Source: Ignelater luminosus
Taxonomy: Eukaryota > Arthropoda > Insecta > Coleoptera > Elateridae
NCBI GenBank assembly: GCA_011009095.1
Contig: VTPC01008759.1
Location: 1 to 64,000 of the forward strand
Length of the DNA stretch: 64,000 bases
Direction of reading: 5' to 3'
Below, one piece after another: positions 11,940 through 23,600 of the stretch (the first letter of the stretch is position 1; each line of letters opens with the position of its first letter). A program made the position numbers and the translations under genes. The notes below the pieces were generated by a model. It was not told the DNA's origin and did not search any database. It saw only the letters and a list, made by a program, of their open reading frames with translations.

Positions 11940-13880
11940 TAATTACACTGTTGCAATATGAACGAAACGCAGTCTTATATAATTTAAAAAGTTATTTTAT
12001 TTTAAGTTAGAATGTGATTCACCTTTTCCGATCAACCACAGCTTCTGTTTCATCCTGTGCAATATTATTTGGACAATGATGAAAAGTCAATTGCTAGGTT
12101 TTTTTTAAGCGATTCTCTATTAGTCTAGCTAGGGGGAACGTTTAGTAGATTTGATGGGTACAAAATCGACGTTTTCAGGTTTTATGCAGCATATTATTTT
12201 TTGCGTAGCAACTGTTTCCTAGTTCTAGCCAAAGATTAACATGGTTTCTATCATATTTGATATTTAATTTTTAATACTGTTCCGAATTGATTGAGAAACC
12301 TTTTTTCAAAATTAACAAAAGGGTCTGAAATGCCTTTATGAGGTACTATCATCGTTATGGTGTGCTGAGAACATTTTGTAGCTTGTGCTTTCGAATCTAG
12401 ATTCTAGCAGAGGTAGATGTGTTTGTGTTTTTTTTACTTTTTTTATGTTTGCATGACTTCTAGATTTATTGTAGCAGATACTTTTGGTTAGAAAAAATTT
12501 TTTGTATTTGATAGAAGATCTCAACTTCAAGAAACCTTTATTTATTTTTCTGATATTCTATTTAGGTCAAAAGTAGAATTGCTCTGTTGCCAAATTCATA
12601 TGATTTTTAAATCCTGATGTTGGATTAAACTTAACATGGTTTGAAGTAGAACACACTAATAGAAAAGCTACAACCATTTGAAGTTTGGAGTTGGTTGAAA
12701 ATGGAGCAAAATCTGACTCTCTTGAACACTTTGATTGGACTCTTCTATTTCTATTTTATTAGTATTTAGTGTTTTTATAATCTAAACTTTGTATCTGTAA
12801 TTGTAAAACAATAGAATTCTTTCCCTGTAGTTTTAGCGTTGTTGTTATTCAGCTGGTGGTTCATCCTTCTAGTTAAGATCATAACAACTGTGAAAATTAT
12901 TATGTTACAACAAACAAACCAAATGCTCCACGTAAACTAGTTTGTTCTGAAAAATAATTATTTGCTAAATCCAAGATGATGAGATCAGGAAAAGGGTGTT
13001 TGAAAACATTAGCAATCGATCTTGGCAAAATCTGATAAGAGTTTCTTAGTGTTTTGATTTCACGTTCTTGACCTTTATTGATATTTTTGTAATATTATGC
13101 TCTATTTTTGAGCATTGATATCAGTATTGTGATGTACTGTCACAATATCTCTATTGCATTCTTTTCTGAATTATGCTTTAGGAGTTGATTAGAATATAAA
13201 GCATGTTTCGTAGTTCCATCGATTACTTTAATGGTGTAGCAAATTTTTGAGCGCAAACGAAACTTATTGGTAGGCTGCCTTATTGCATATACGTATCATA
13301 ATCCTAGATAAGGTAGTGATTGGAAACCACATCTTCTAGAAAAGCTTTTTTTGCTGTCGTTACTGTAGGCGAACGAGCGTCATAGTATTTTATTTTGTAG
13401 AGAACACAAGTGTACCATGTATATCTGTATGCGAAATTGCCCATAAACGTTTCTAGCCTGATCTCAAAACCTCAAACGATTTGTAATGCTGTAGTCAATA
13501 AACAATAACTGAATTAGACAAACAAGTCACAATTACAGTTGAAATTAGGACACCTTAATAAAGAACTCAGTAGCGTATCTTGTCTAGTTTCTCAGTATTT
13601 TTCATTGGCCATGCCCGAGACATTCATAGTTAAACGAGTTTACTTTTCTGTTTGTTTTTCATTGCTCTTAGATGCTTTGGAATCAAAGGCAAACCACGCT
13701 TTTCTACCAACTAGCTGTACATCTCTTGCAACCAATTAAAACAAATCAGAAATTGTGGCAATCAAAGTGGAGTTGGTCGTTCTATATGAGGTTCAATCTG
13801 ATTTACAGGATGTGATCTGACCTAATCTACGTTTCAGGGCAGTCTCAGATTAATAAAAAAAAACACTACCTGTAAGACCA
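11940..13880. other. non-coding stretch, nothing recognised
   Basis: A+T-rich without a recognisable exon or repeat. A small imperfect stem around AGTATTGTGA and TCACAATATC near 13120-13155 is the only structure noticed. Confidence 0.5.
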
Positions 13881-13883
13881 CAC

Positions 13884-13945
13884 GACTTGGTGGTATAGTT
13901 AAAGCGTTCGACGTAAGATCGGAAAACGTTGAAGTCAAAATTTCT
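13884..13945 (+). repeat. tRNA-related SINE relic
   Basis: An A-box-like TGGTGGTATAGTT (13888-13900) and the following AAAGCGTTCGACGTAAGATCGGAAAACG follow the pattern of tRNA-derived SINE heads. The B-box is degraded (TTGAAGTCAAAATTT, where GGTTCAAATCC-type sequence is expected). Too damaged and too short to be a functional tRNA gene. Confidence 0.45.
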
Positions 13946-13949
13946 AAAA

Positions 13950-14983
13950 TTAATTTACATATCTAGAAAAGTAAGGAACGTAGATTTGACAAAAGCATAA
14001 GAGAACTATGCACATCCAAAACACATTTAGCTAAACGATAGTTGACGAATTTTGATTAGAAAATAATTCCATTATTAAAGAAATGTTAGTGACTATATGT
14101 GTACCTACTTCTTAAAATTATGAAATAATTTGAAAGTAAAATTCTAAAATAGGAAGAGAGAAGCTGGATACACAAGGATATGACAGTATTGATATCTGTA
14201 TAGATTGTTTTTACATTAATAATTAATATTGTTTTGTTACATCTTTTAATGAAGACTTTTCAGTTGCTATACAAAGCAAACATTCATATAACAACATTTT
14301 AGTGTATCTTCTTACCTTCTCAAAATTGACAACTCGCGTGATCAATTATCTTACTGCTAGTTAAAATTATTTGAAGGTCAAATAACATCGGTAGTATAAA
14401 AACCATACCATCCAAACATTTATTTAAATATTATTATTCGCATTATCACTTAACACTAGTTTAAAACAATGTTCAACAAAATACAATCAAATTTGAATTA
14501 CAGTATTTGTATTTGTGAAATTAAAAGATTCTACAATAATCAAGATCATAAACATTTAAAATTATTAGAATCTCTAAGCTACAACTAACATGCGATTTTC
14601 GCTTAAAAGGTCTAAGCATAATTTGCATCTTACATACTTGTTTTCTATTAAAAAGAGAAGAAAATAGAAAGTTTCTTTAACAGCTTAATTATACATAAAT
14701 AACATGTATTATTTATTCGCAACAATATTATCTATTGAAATGTTGGTATACTAAAGTATTTAATGCAATTTATTTCAAGCGACAATAAAAGATGTAGTGC
14801 CATCTCTGTGTGCACGATAAAATCATTACCTCCCTTTTAGCGTAAATATCTGTTTTGTGCTTTTTTATTTTTTTTCTCCTTTGCTAGATTTTGCAGACCT
14901 CTAAAAATCTTTTAAACTTGAAAATACAAATTTGTAAGCCTGTATTTAATCACTGTCTCGATTTTTAAAAAATTCTAGTTAAT
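13950..14983. other. A+T-rich non-coding stretch
   Basis: No coding or repeat signal was identified. AGTGCCATCTCTGTG near 14797 resembles a weakened CTCF-type core but is isolated. Confidence 0.5.
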
Positions 14984-15199
14984 AAAAAAATCTTTAAAAA
15001 ATTATTTTTGAATTTCCATTTCAGAATTAAAATACAGTCAATCGTTGAGGAAGAAAATATTGAAATCCACCTCTGAAAAACAAAACAAACCAAAAAAATC
15101 TTTAAAAAATTATTTTTGAATTTTCATTTCAAAATTAAAATACAGTCAATCGTTGAGGAAGAAAATATCGAAATCCACCTCTGAAAAACAAAACAAACC
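14984..15199. repeat. tandem duplication of a 108-bp unit
   Basis: Positions 14984-15091 and 15092-15199 are near-identical direct repeats, each beginning with AAAAAAATCTTTAAAAAATT and ending in CAAAACAAACC. Only about three substitutions are visible by eye, so the duplication looks young compared with the decayed elements nearby. The unit has no coding sense. Confidence 0.95.
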
Positions 15200-16690
15200 T
15201 TCCCCTAATCCTTAAATAAAATACACACAGTAACTTAACGATTTTTATTAGCACACCTAAACTAAAACAAACAACCCTTAAATATTGTGCAAATATAAAA
15301 TTAAGTACTCATTAAACAAAACAGTCGAAAATATTAAAAGCCGCTTACCGGTGACATAGTAGAAATTTATCCCTAAATGTCTAGGGTATAAGGTTAAATC
15401 GGTAGCTTTTGTAATACAATATTTAGAGTAAAGGTGGTAAAGCACCCTTAAATGGAGGAATTGTTTGAATAAGACGAGCGGGGGTGGCTTAATCACTTAA
15501 ATGTTTAACTTTAACCGCTGTATTTACTTGTTAATTGTGAGAGGGAAATGTTTGTTGATATTTTAGTTGCATTTTCGAGTAAAACGTATAAATGAAAAGG
15601 GGAAGAGTCAAGATTCACAAATATCTATAGGAGTTCCCTTAATCTTTATAAATCATTATTGAAATTCTATCTAATCACCGTTTTTATATAGGGTGATCAA
15701 GATATCCAAAACGTATTTTATTCATTTTTTTAAATAGAACATTTTGTATATTCATTTTAATGTTGTATATTGTTTCAGAGTGCTGCAACCCTGAAAATAT
15801 CGAATGCTATACAAATAAGAAACTCAACAGTCATTCCTCAGAAATCATTCGCTATCAGCAAATTCATCTGAATTTGAGAAACTTGACTTTACAGTTTACA
15901 TGAAAAAACTCAACATCACTTTTTATTTCTAGATTATACGCTGATTTCAAAAACGCAGTGATTACACATTTTTCTTTTTAGTCCATAGTGAAAGTCACCT
16001 GTTCACAGGATAAGCAGCGTACATTAAACAAGCCAACTGACATAAAGTAGGTACCAAATATAGCGGTAAGAGTACAAATACATTTTTAGTTGAATCGTAC
16101 CTAAATCTTAATGAGCTGAGAGAATTCTTGAGTAGGGCAGCGACATCACGTTTCTGACAAGATGCAAGTAAAGATGTACATCGAATCGAACATGATTTTT
16201 TACGTTAGAGGTCAAAGTTACTTTCTACCACAACGCCCTGTTAGCCACGAGCAGATGAAAGCACTCCGGATGTACTCTCTAAGGGCAACATTTTGAATCA
16301 ACTAAACATGATGCTACGAAATCAAGTTGTTGACTAAAAACACATTTTGCTCTTAGAATACCTGAGAGCAGCCAACCGAAAACGCTTACGCTACACAAAT
16401 GATCGAAAAAACAAAACCCGTTCTTTTCAGTAGAAAAAGAGACTGGAGCTTATTTAGAGGAAAGCTACATGAGTTGGTCACGATTAAAAACAGAAACAGT
16501 TACAGAACAAAAACAAACAATTAATTAAAGTTTTATAAACTGCAGCTTGGGGTGCTATATCAGCTCATGGTGATACACAGTTCAAAGAAAAATGTCCAGT
16601 TAAATGTTTCTGGAAAAAAGAACTAAGAAAGTATGACAGTTAACTATATCTCAAATTCACAAATGAAAATTCAACAAAATAGAGAGAATT
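15200..16690. other. non-coding stretch; right part possibly upstream portion of the adjacent retroelement
   Basis: 15200-16100 shows nothing recognisable. 16150-16690 contains protein-like scraps on the plus strand in several frames that could be remains of the endonuclease/linker part of the element at 16700-18460, but no endonuclease motif is clear enough to annotate. Confidence 0.4.
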
Positions 16691-16699
16691 AAAAAATCG

Positions 16700-18460
16700 T
16701 CAGCAAGCTAGAAAATTGTATTAAATGAGGAATATTTAAAAAGACACAGACGATTGGAAGTAACAGAGAAAACTTAGGATACAATAAAGGAAAGAGTAAA
16801 ACTCCCAAACCATTAAATGAACTACGTGAATAAGGAAAAAGGGCAAGAAATAATATATAACGAAAGAAATAAGAAAATAAAAAAACAGGTACTCAAAAGG
16901 TAAAAGATTACAATGAAGAGCAATTGAATAAAGCAGAACTAGCAGCAGCAAACAATAACAGGAGAATATTATATGATATTATACTAAACATATCCGAAAG
17001 TTTAACTTTGTATATTTAATACAAGATAAACATGAAAATACACTAGAGAGAGATGCACAAATTCTGGACAGATGGAAAGAATATTGTAGCAAGATGTACA
17101 AATATCAAAAAGAAGCGGTAGAAAATGAAGAACACAGAAAACCAAATAGTAATACAAAGAATATTACCAAAAACGAAATAGTTGCAGTTATGAAAAAGCT
17201 AAAAAATAGCAAAATAACAGGAAAGGATAATATACCAGGCGATCTAATCGGGAATCATATACCGCCTATTCCAGCAAAGCTTGAATGGAAGAAACAACAT
17301 CAGAAGAATGAGCATTAAGGCTAATGATTAAAACTCCAAAAGAAAAGAAATCTAAAACACTGGGACAACTGAAGACCAGTTAATATATTGCTAAACACCA
17401 CTAGCAAAATGCTAACACACATATATTCAATTCAACAATTAAAAGCCAAGTAGATGATATTTGACATAAACCAAGCAGGTTTCAAAACAAGTCTTAGACT
17501 TTCTAATCAAATATGTACTTTACAAATATTTAATTATTGAAGCACTGGAGCGCCGTATAGTAAATAAATAGATTTCCAAAAAAGCCTTTGATAAAATTAA
17601 TAGAAAAGTAATATGGGAAAAAGATATTAAACGACTACGGAATCCCAAACAAGTATTTTATAGAATGACTATGGATCAAGTATATTTAGAATATAATGGC
17701 ATACAATCAAAGAAGACCAGAATTGACAGTAGAATGAAAAAGGGTGTGTTTTTTCTTTTTTTTTGACCTCATTTCTGATAATTAACGATTAGGTAATGAG
17801 AAAGGTTTTCTCAGACAAAAAACAAATTAACATTACGCAGTATTGAAAATACCTAGAAGATCTAGAGTTTCCAGATGGGATAATAACTTAAAGATTAATA
17901 CTGGCAAGATGGGTCTAGAAATAAATAGAGAAATTCCAAGTTTTGCAAATAAACCCAACAAATACTGATAAGGTAATATTAATTAAAGCTAACACCGATA
18001 CAATACCAGAAATCGTACGTTTGGAAAGAAAGATACTAAACAAAAATTAACTAGAGGGTAAATTCTGTTTAATTAACTGCAGAAAACTAACATTCCTAAA
18101 AACTTATACAAATGGCAAAACGTGTAGATATGAATTTTGGGCCTTAGACGAGAAACAATTCCAAAAAATGCCAGTATTTGTTAATAAATGTCCACGTAAA
18201 TTTCTAGGTATACTTATCGGCCTAATACAATATCAAATGACAAACTGAGTAAAACAATTAATTAAAATCCAACTTATGGAACTATTAACAACAAGAAAAT
18301 GGCGCAGATCAAAAATATAGCAAGAGAACCTAACATCGATATCACAAAACAAGCATTACATTGTATTTTGATAAGCAAAAAGAAAAGTGATAGGCTGCAT
18401 ACCTCTTAGCAAAGTAATACTCGGGAAGAATATAAAGCTATAAGTGTATATTAAGGTCTA
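16700..18460 (+). pseudogene. decayed non-LTR retrotransposon ORF2, RTE-like
   Basis: A heavily broken endonuclease/reverse-transcriptase polyprotein. Readable pieces in order: a pre-RT segment with QILDRWKEYCSKMYKYQKE (about 17060-17115) and EIVAVMKKLKNSKITGKDN, continuing IPGDLI (about 17175-17250), matching the family pattern WKEYF..LY and EV..AI.KLKNGKAPG.D.IP.ELI. RT palm motif A appears as DFQKAFDKINRKVIWE (about 17568-17617). A segment RIDSRMKKGCV (about 17720-17750) corresponds to the conserved G-C-V-L-S-P region. The C-terminal part has WALDEKQFQKMPVFVNKC (about 18140-18193), then RKFLGI and LLTTRKWRRS (about 18280-18310), a pattern typical of RTE-like C-termini. Many stops, frameshifts and a gap before the YADD region make it inactive. 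Clade assignment is less certain than the non-LTR call. Confidence 0.8.
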
Positions 18461-18651
18461 GTTTTCTTAATAAAAATTAGTGTTGGTGAAAAAGTGATGG
18501 GAAAAGCCAGTGCGACTTAATTATCTCGTCGAGCAAGAATTTTAAGGGATGGTAATAGATAATGGAAATAAGATAATCAGAATTAGCAGTCTTGTCTATG
18601 ATAGATGCTACTAAACCATCTTCATGATGTAACGCCCTATACGGTATCCGC

Positions 18652-19279
18652 CAAAAAGTCTGCACCATATGGGAAAAGTTTTTATTAAATGACTTATAGA
18701 AAATTTGTTTCCGACATTAGGTTTTGCTTGCTCCAGGACCAAAAATGACTTAATCAAAAGTAACATGTGGTCTCCATTGCCTGTCAAATTTGACATTTTT
18801 TAAAAGAATGTTTGAAAAATAGACTTATTTGACCGAATTTTAAAAAAAGTTATGAGAAGGAAATGTTTCCTTTGCAATTTTCTACCCGTATGCAAAGATT
18901 ATTTAGACCGTAAAATGAGTATTGTGCAATAAGTGTTTTCAATTAGATTGGATCGACTTTTTTGATTAACAAATAAGGAAAAGCGAAATAAAGGGCAAAA
19001 CATGAAAATCATGGTAGACTTTTAAAAATCTGCATACGGATAAAAAATTGCAAAGGAAGCATTTTTCTCTTATGAATGTTTTCAAAATTCTGTCAAATAA
19101 GTAAGTCCAGTTTTCGAACATTTTTTCTAAAAATGTCAAATTTGACGGGTAATGGAGACCATATGATTACTTTTAATTAGGTCATTTTTGGTTCTGGAGC
19201 AAGCAAAACCTGATGCCAAAAACAAATTTTCAATAAGTCATTCAATAAAGATTTTTCCCATTTGGCGCAGACTTTTTGC
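18652..19279. mobile_element. inverted-repeat (hairpin) element with about 270-bp arms
   Basis: The left arm 18652-18917 and right arm 19008-19279 are reverse complements with scattered substitutions and small gaps. Anchors: CAAAAAGTCTGC (18652) against GCAGACTTTTTG (19268); GGTTTTGCTTGCTCCAGGAC (18720) against the complement containing GGAGCAAGCAAAACC (19196); and CAAATTTGACA (18786) against its complement near 19137. The loop is only about 90 bp. No transposase is present. Transcription through it would give a stem of more than 250 bp. It begins immediately after the RTE-like relic. The exact outer ends and target duplication are unclear. Confidence 0.85.
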
Positions 19280-19284
19280 ATACT

Positions 19285-20500
19285 GCATTCGAAGTAAATA
19301 CGTTCACTAAGTACGTAAAAGATGCAGACTTCTTCCTGCAGAAGAGCATAAATTCAAAGGTTTCCCAAATAGTACATCATATCAGATAAAGCTGCACCGC
19401 TATATATCGAAATTATTGAGTAGTCGCTCAGAAGGAAAGTCAAGAGAATTACAGGGACTGTGTTACAGACTTCATAAAAAATTTCTTAAAACTATAAATT
19501 ACCCCATATGTTTAATGTTTGCTTCATAAAATAATAATGACAAATTATTTTATTAGTCAGGTAAGAAAGAATCTAAGACACGTAGCATCATACAGTCCAA
19601 TTAATTACATTGTCAGAAAAACTACTACTATAGACGCGGGCAGGAGTTTTTGCAAAGAAGTGCAAAATATTATGTTGCAGTTTAATATACCTTTCCTCCC
19701 AGTTGTACAGTTATTGTGTTTATATTTTTTTCCATATCAGTGTTGTCAGTTCAAAGTCTTACAGTTGACATCTTTCAGGGTACTTCATTTCTAGAAAATA
19801 CTTTAAAATACAGTGTTACCTAGAATACTAAGAGTTTTAACAATCGTGAGAAACCTAGAAACTTCAACAATTTTAATATGCTCTAGAGAACTGAATCCTG
19901 TTAAGTAAGTAGATGATACCATAGAGAGAATGTAGGTTGAAAAATGTGTAAGGAGAGTAAATGTGAATTTATTTTAAAATTGCCTGTTATATTGGACTAC
20001 CAAATCTTTGCTAATTCACTGAAATTTGGCTTCTTCTTTCAATTTCAAAAATGCTCAAGTCCAAAAAGCCTTAATTACGATTATAGCATATCTCCAATAA
20101 TGCCGTGTTAATTCTTCTACTTATCTTCAGTTCAAGACTTTCTTATTTTTGGTCATAGAATCTATTCTATGAATTTGACAATGGCTTTTGCTGTCACATC
20201 CAAGTTGGAATTTGTTCAACCTGACGTGGAATGACCCACTTATATGTAGAGAAATTCTGTCTCAGAAATCTTCTGTCACTCTGAAATATTTCAAGCGTCG
20301 CCGTAATTTTATTGCAGATTACTGAAAGAGTTTGATTTCTATTCATTATTACAAAAACTGGGTGTGAACTACTAGCTCGATTTTTTTTGGCATATAAAAA
20401 GCTAGAATATGAACGAAAAAGCCATAGCAACCAAGTCAGTACGTGTTTACGTATTTTCAATCACATTCTTTTATATTTCATGGTACGGCGCTACGATGAA
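19285..20500. other. non-coding stretch, nothing recognised
   Basis: Short frames at 19519-19794 and 20194-20460 (minus) have no recognisable motif and A+T-driven composition. No repeats were identified. Confidence 0.5.
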
Positions 20501-20509
20501 ATGTCTAAA

Positions 20510-20735
20510 ATCAATCTTAGAAGATCAAAAGCAAGTTCCTAGTCATCAGTTCAGATTTAAGAGTATGCACAGTTAACGATCTAGAAAGAAAGCGTTTACT
20601 GTTAAGTTATCAGTTAAACCTTCTTTATCTCTAAATATCCTAACTTACTAATAGATACTTTTATTTAAAATAGCTATCTGGAGTACTTCAAGGTAGTGTC
20701 TTAGGATCGGTGCTAATTGCAACTGATATTCCTTT
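20510..20735 (+). pseudogene. reverse-transcriptase fragment, Jockey-like non-LTR retrotransposon
   Basis: Two diagnostic peptides lie in order. LEDQKQVPSHQFRFKSMHS at 20517-20573 matches the Jockey-clade pattern ..IIP.HQFGFR..HST. LSGVLQGSVLGSVLIATDIP at 20674-20733 matches SGVPQGSVLGP.LY..Y..DIP, the region between palm motifs A and C. The roughly 100 bp between them is far shorter than the usual spacing, so motif A has been deleted, although a short KAFTVKLS-like scrap remains. No other part of the element was found nearby. It is a dead 5'- and 3'-truncated copy. Confidence 0.75.
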
Positions 20736-20739
20736 TCAG

Positions 20740-22865
20740 ACTTCTTTTAATTTATAAATGTAAATAATGTAATGTTCATAATGAAATTTAAAATTCCTTT
20801 ATTTTATAAAGTACTAAAACACGGAAGTGATAAGTCTTGACAATCAGAATTTTGTAAATTTCAATTTGAGAGATTACAAAAACACCTGACCACGCGACGG
20901 ATTACTACCGTCGTTTTCGTTGATTGTATGTTATTTATTATTCCCACAGGAAAGAGATTATATAAAGGCTGCACAAATTTTGCAGAATATAGTTATTACT
21001 TGAGGTTACACAATGAGAGTAAGATAATTCTGTAAAAGCAACGAAGATGGAGAACAGCTTCAAACATTTGCTAGTAGTATTTTGTTAGCAACAACAATAA
21101 TTATTTTGAAGTTGTCTTACTAACAAAGATAATTTGAAACTAAACTGTTCCTTCTACCTTGGTTACTATTAAAAGCGAAAATTATATTATTCTTTAATTT
21201 ATTAATGTCCAGACTGTAAATGCACGTAGTACAAATCTGGATTTTAAAAATTTGCTTTTAGGCTAAAAGCACCCTGCATTAATTGAATGCGATTAGTGCA
21301 AATATTACGATAGAATTTGAGAATGGTATATATTTATAACATAGACTGACTAAGATTTATTGCAAAAAGTATATCTTGCGCCATCTATTACCGGTCGTGC
21401 AAACTTTCCTGTGCGCATGCGCAAAACACATTGCAATATCTTACAATTTGGTTTATAATGTGTACGCTTTTGCTTGTATTGAAAACATTTTGAAATTAAT
21501 ATCATTTGTTTTAAACCTGGATTAAGCATCAGAATTTATATAAATTTTATTCTTCTTCAGGAATATAAGTTGCATTGGGTGATTTATTTATCTCATTGGA
21601 TATATTTTGAAGACTTTAAACCATATGTATGTGGCAGGTGATTTGCTTTCAAAATGGCGGTCATAATTGCGATTATTCGCCCTTAAAAAATAACAGGTCA
21701 AGTTAGTAAGCCATGGAAATGATTGAATATCGTTATATCGTATGTAGTCAATCCCCAACAACAGCTTACGTTACTTTTAAAATGAAGATCTTGGGCGACT
21801 TTTGATATTGCATGATTCTAGAATCAACGAAATGAAAGAAAGTGAGGTTATGCTATGATTAAAAAGTAATTTCAATTTGGATTTCTTTTATTTTGCTTCT
21901 CAAGATAAAAAACAGCAGGAGAAAATACAGAAAGGTTTCAACTTTTGTTTTGCATTTCACCTTTTCCAAGAAGTTTCGAAGATATGTTTATTTCATGAAG
22001 TGGACGTGAAAAATTTTTATACACAAGTCTTTATTGGACATCAGAAGGCCATAATAGAAATCTTTTGATCCAAAATGGTGGCCAGTAAACTACTAGACAG
22101 TCAAATGAGAACATTTATATGCCATATTTTGATTTTTCTAACACTTATCATTCAGTCTAAATTTCCCTAGACGTCTCAAGTATCCTTTTTATAACAGTCC
22201 TCTTATTTTATTTCATCCTACATTTTACCGGTTGTAAGAATGAATTGTCTAGTACCTACCTAAAAATTAAACTTTCCCAAGTAATTTATTAAAGCGAAAA
22301 ATATTACAGAGACGTTTCTATAGAATTTTAGATAATTTTTCATTCCCAAATACAAAAGGAAAGTTGAAAGTTTACAATTATAATGTGATATACGTTATTG
22401 ACGCATGATAGAGGGTTCTGATAAAAGGGGTGTCAAAAAGATAATAGAACAGTTGAACGTCTTTGTTGTCGCTAAATGAGTGTTCTTAAATCAAATTCCA
22501 ATATGGCGGTTAGTGTTGGAGCCTAATCGAGCGGAAACTTGAGATTAGGAGCCCGAACTTCCTTCTACCCCTTCTTATTTTATTTCACACATGTTAGAAC
22601 TTCTAAAGGACATTATATATACTACAGAATGCGGTGAAATATTTTTATTATTCCTTTTTTTCTTCACTCCTCTGCGACACAATTCTAAATCTGTTTATCT
22701 TTTAAATTGAAACTAAATTTTACTTTTTATTCCTGAATAAATAAACACAAAAACATTTGAAGAGACTTTAGAAATATTTATATTTGGATTATTATTGTTT
22801 CCGGCGGAGGTACAAAAACGTTTGCAAATACAGGTGTAAGAAGCACACACAACATCTGTCACTCT
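20740..22865. other. A+T-rich non-coding stretch with three ATGGYGG sites
   Basis: No exon was recognised. AAAATGGCGGTCAT (about 21652), AAAATGGTGGCCAG (about 22073) and AATATGGCGGTTAG (about 22501) recur at roughly 420-430 bp intervals. They resemble YY1/Pho-type cores. Flanking sequence does not clearly align between the three, although TTATTTTATTTCA follows two of them. Confidence 0.4.
21377..21423. promoter_or_regulatory. NRF-1-type palindrome next to a CTCF-type core
   Basis: TGCGCATGCGCA at 21412-21423 is a perfect palindrome matching the NRF-1 (insect ewg) consensus YGCGCAYGCGCR. TGCGCCATCTATTA at 21377-21390 contains, on the minus strand, AGATGGCGC, the CTCF-type core used in flies. 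The two lie 22 bp apart in otherwise A+T-rich DNA. NRF-1 sites are often near transcription starts, but no adjacent gene is visible. Confidence 0.45.
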
Positions 22866-22874
22866 CGAAAATAG

Positions 22875-23099
22875 CACTCAAGACTTAAAAGTGTTTTAAT
22901 TGCGGTAAAAACTAAAAAGTAATCAAGAGATCAACACACATCTTAAGTGACAAAAAATTAAGTTAATTGCACCGCTTGCTCTAAGGGTCATGTTGTAGCA
23001 GTTTTACTTAAGTGGTTTGCATCATGAGCGGAGAAGACTCTTTAATGGTGTTTATTACATCTTAAAAAGCTCCTACTCACTACGGATGCGTCTTAAGTG
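22875..23099. promoter_or_regulatory. cluster of NK-2-type homeodomain sites
   Basis: CTTAAGTG occurs three times: 22942-22949, 23007-23014 and 23092-23099. The related CACTCAAG lies at 22875-22882. T(C/T)AAGTG is the core bound by NK-2 class homeodomain proteins (vnd, tinman, Nkx2). Three copies of one 8-mer in about 160 bp is much more than chance for 64 kb. G+C-richer sequence (ACCGCTTGC, GAGCGGAG, GGATGCGTC) surrounds the sites. Candidate enhancer. Confidence 0.5.
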
Positions 23100-23269
23100 G
23101 CGGCAATTCCAACTATAATTTCTTTTTTTCAACTAGAGAGGTAGTCATTTTTCACCCTTTATTTGTTTTGACATTTAAACGAATGTGTAATTGATAATGG
23201 CTTTTATATAAGCATACATATAAAAAAAGTCACGAAAAACATTTTCAATAACGTCTTCAAATAAAAATC

Positions 23270-23600
23270 GGAACGGTTTCATTTGAATCGCGCGTGTCAG
23301 CCATTTTATTACAGAAGCCACTTTATATTTAAATTTGGTAATCCAATATTCCTGCAATTTCATTTCTTGCGCTCTAACAAACACGGTTGAAATGGAGTGC
23401 CCGCCTTATGATGCTATAACGGCGCGGAGGTGAACTCGAACTCATCTGGAAAGCGAGGAAAGTGGATGAAAAGTGGGGAAAATTGCTCTAGAGCAATGGA
23501 AATGTATTCACACACCCATTTTAGCAGTATATAAGTAGTTTTTTATTCAAACGCGCGAGCCGAGGTCGCTTCATTTGAATTCTTAGATTGCCAAAGGTTG
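23270..23600. promoter_or_regulatory. G+C-richer island, candidate regulatory element
   Basis: G+C-rich tracts (GCCCGCCTTATG, ACGGCGCGGAGG and GCGCGAGCCGAGGTCGC) break the A+T-rich background. TTTCATTTGAAT-type words occur at both edges (about 23278 and 23569), each next to CGCG. A TATATAAG box-like word lies at about 23529. No exon frame with splice signals was convincing. Confidence 0.35.
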
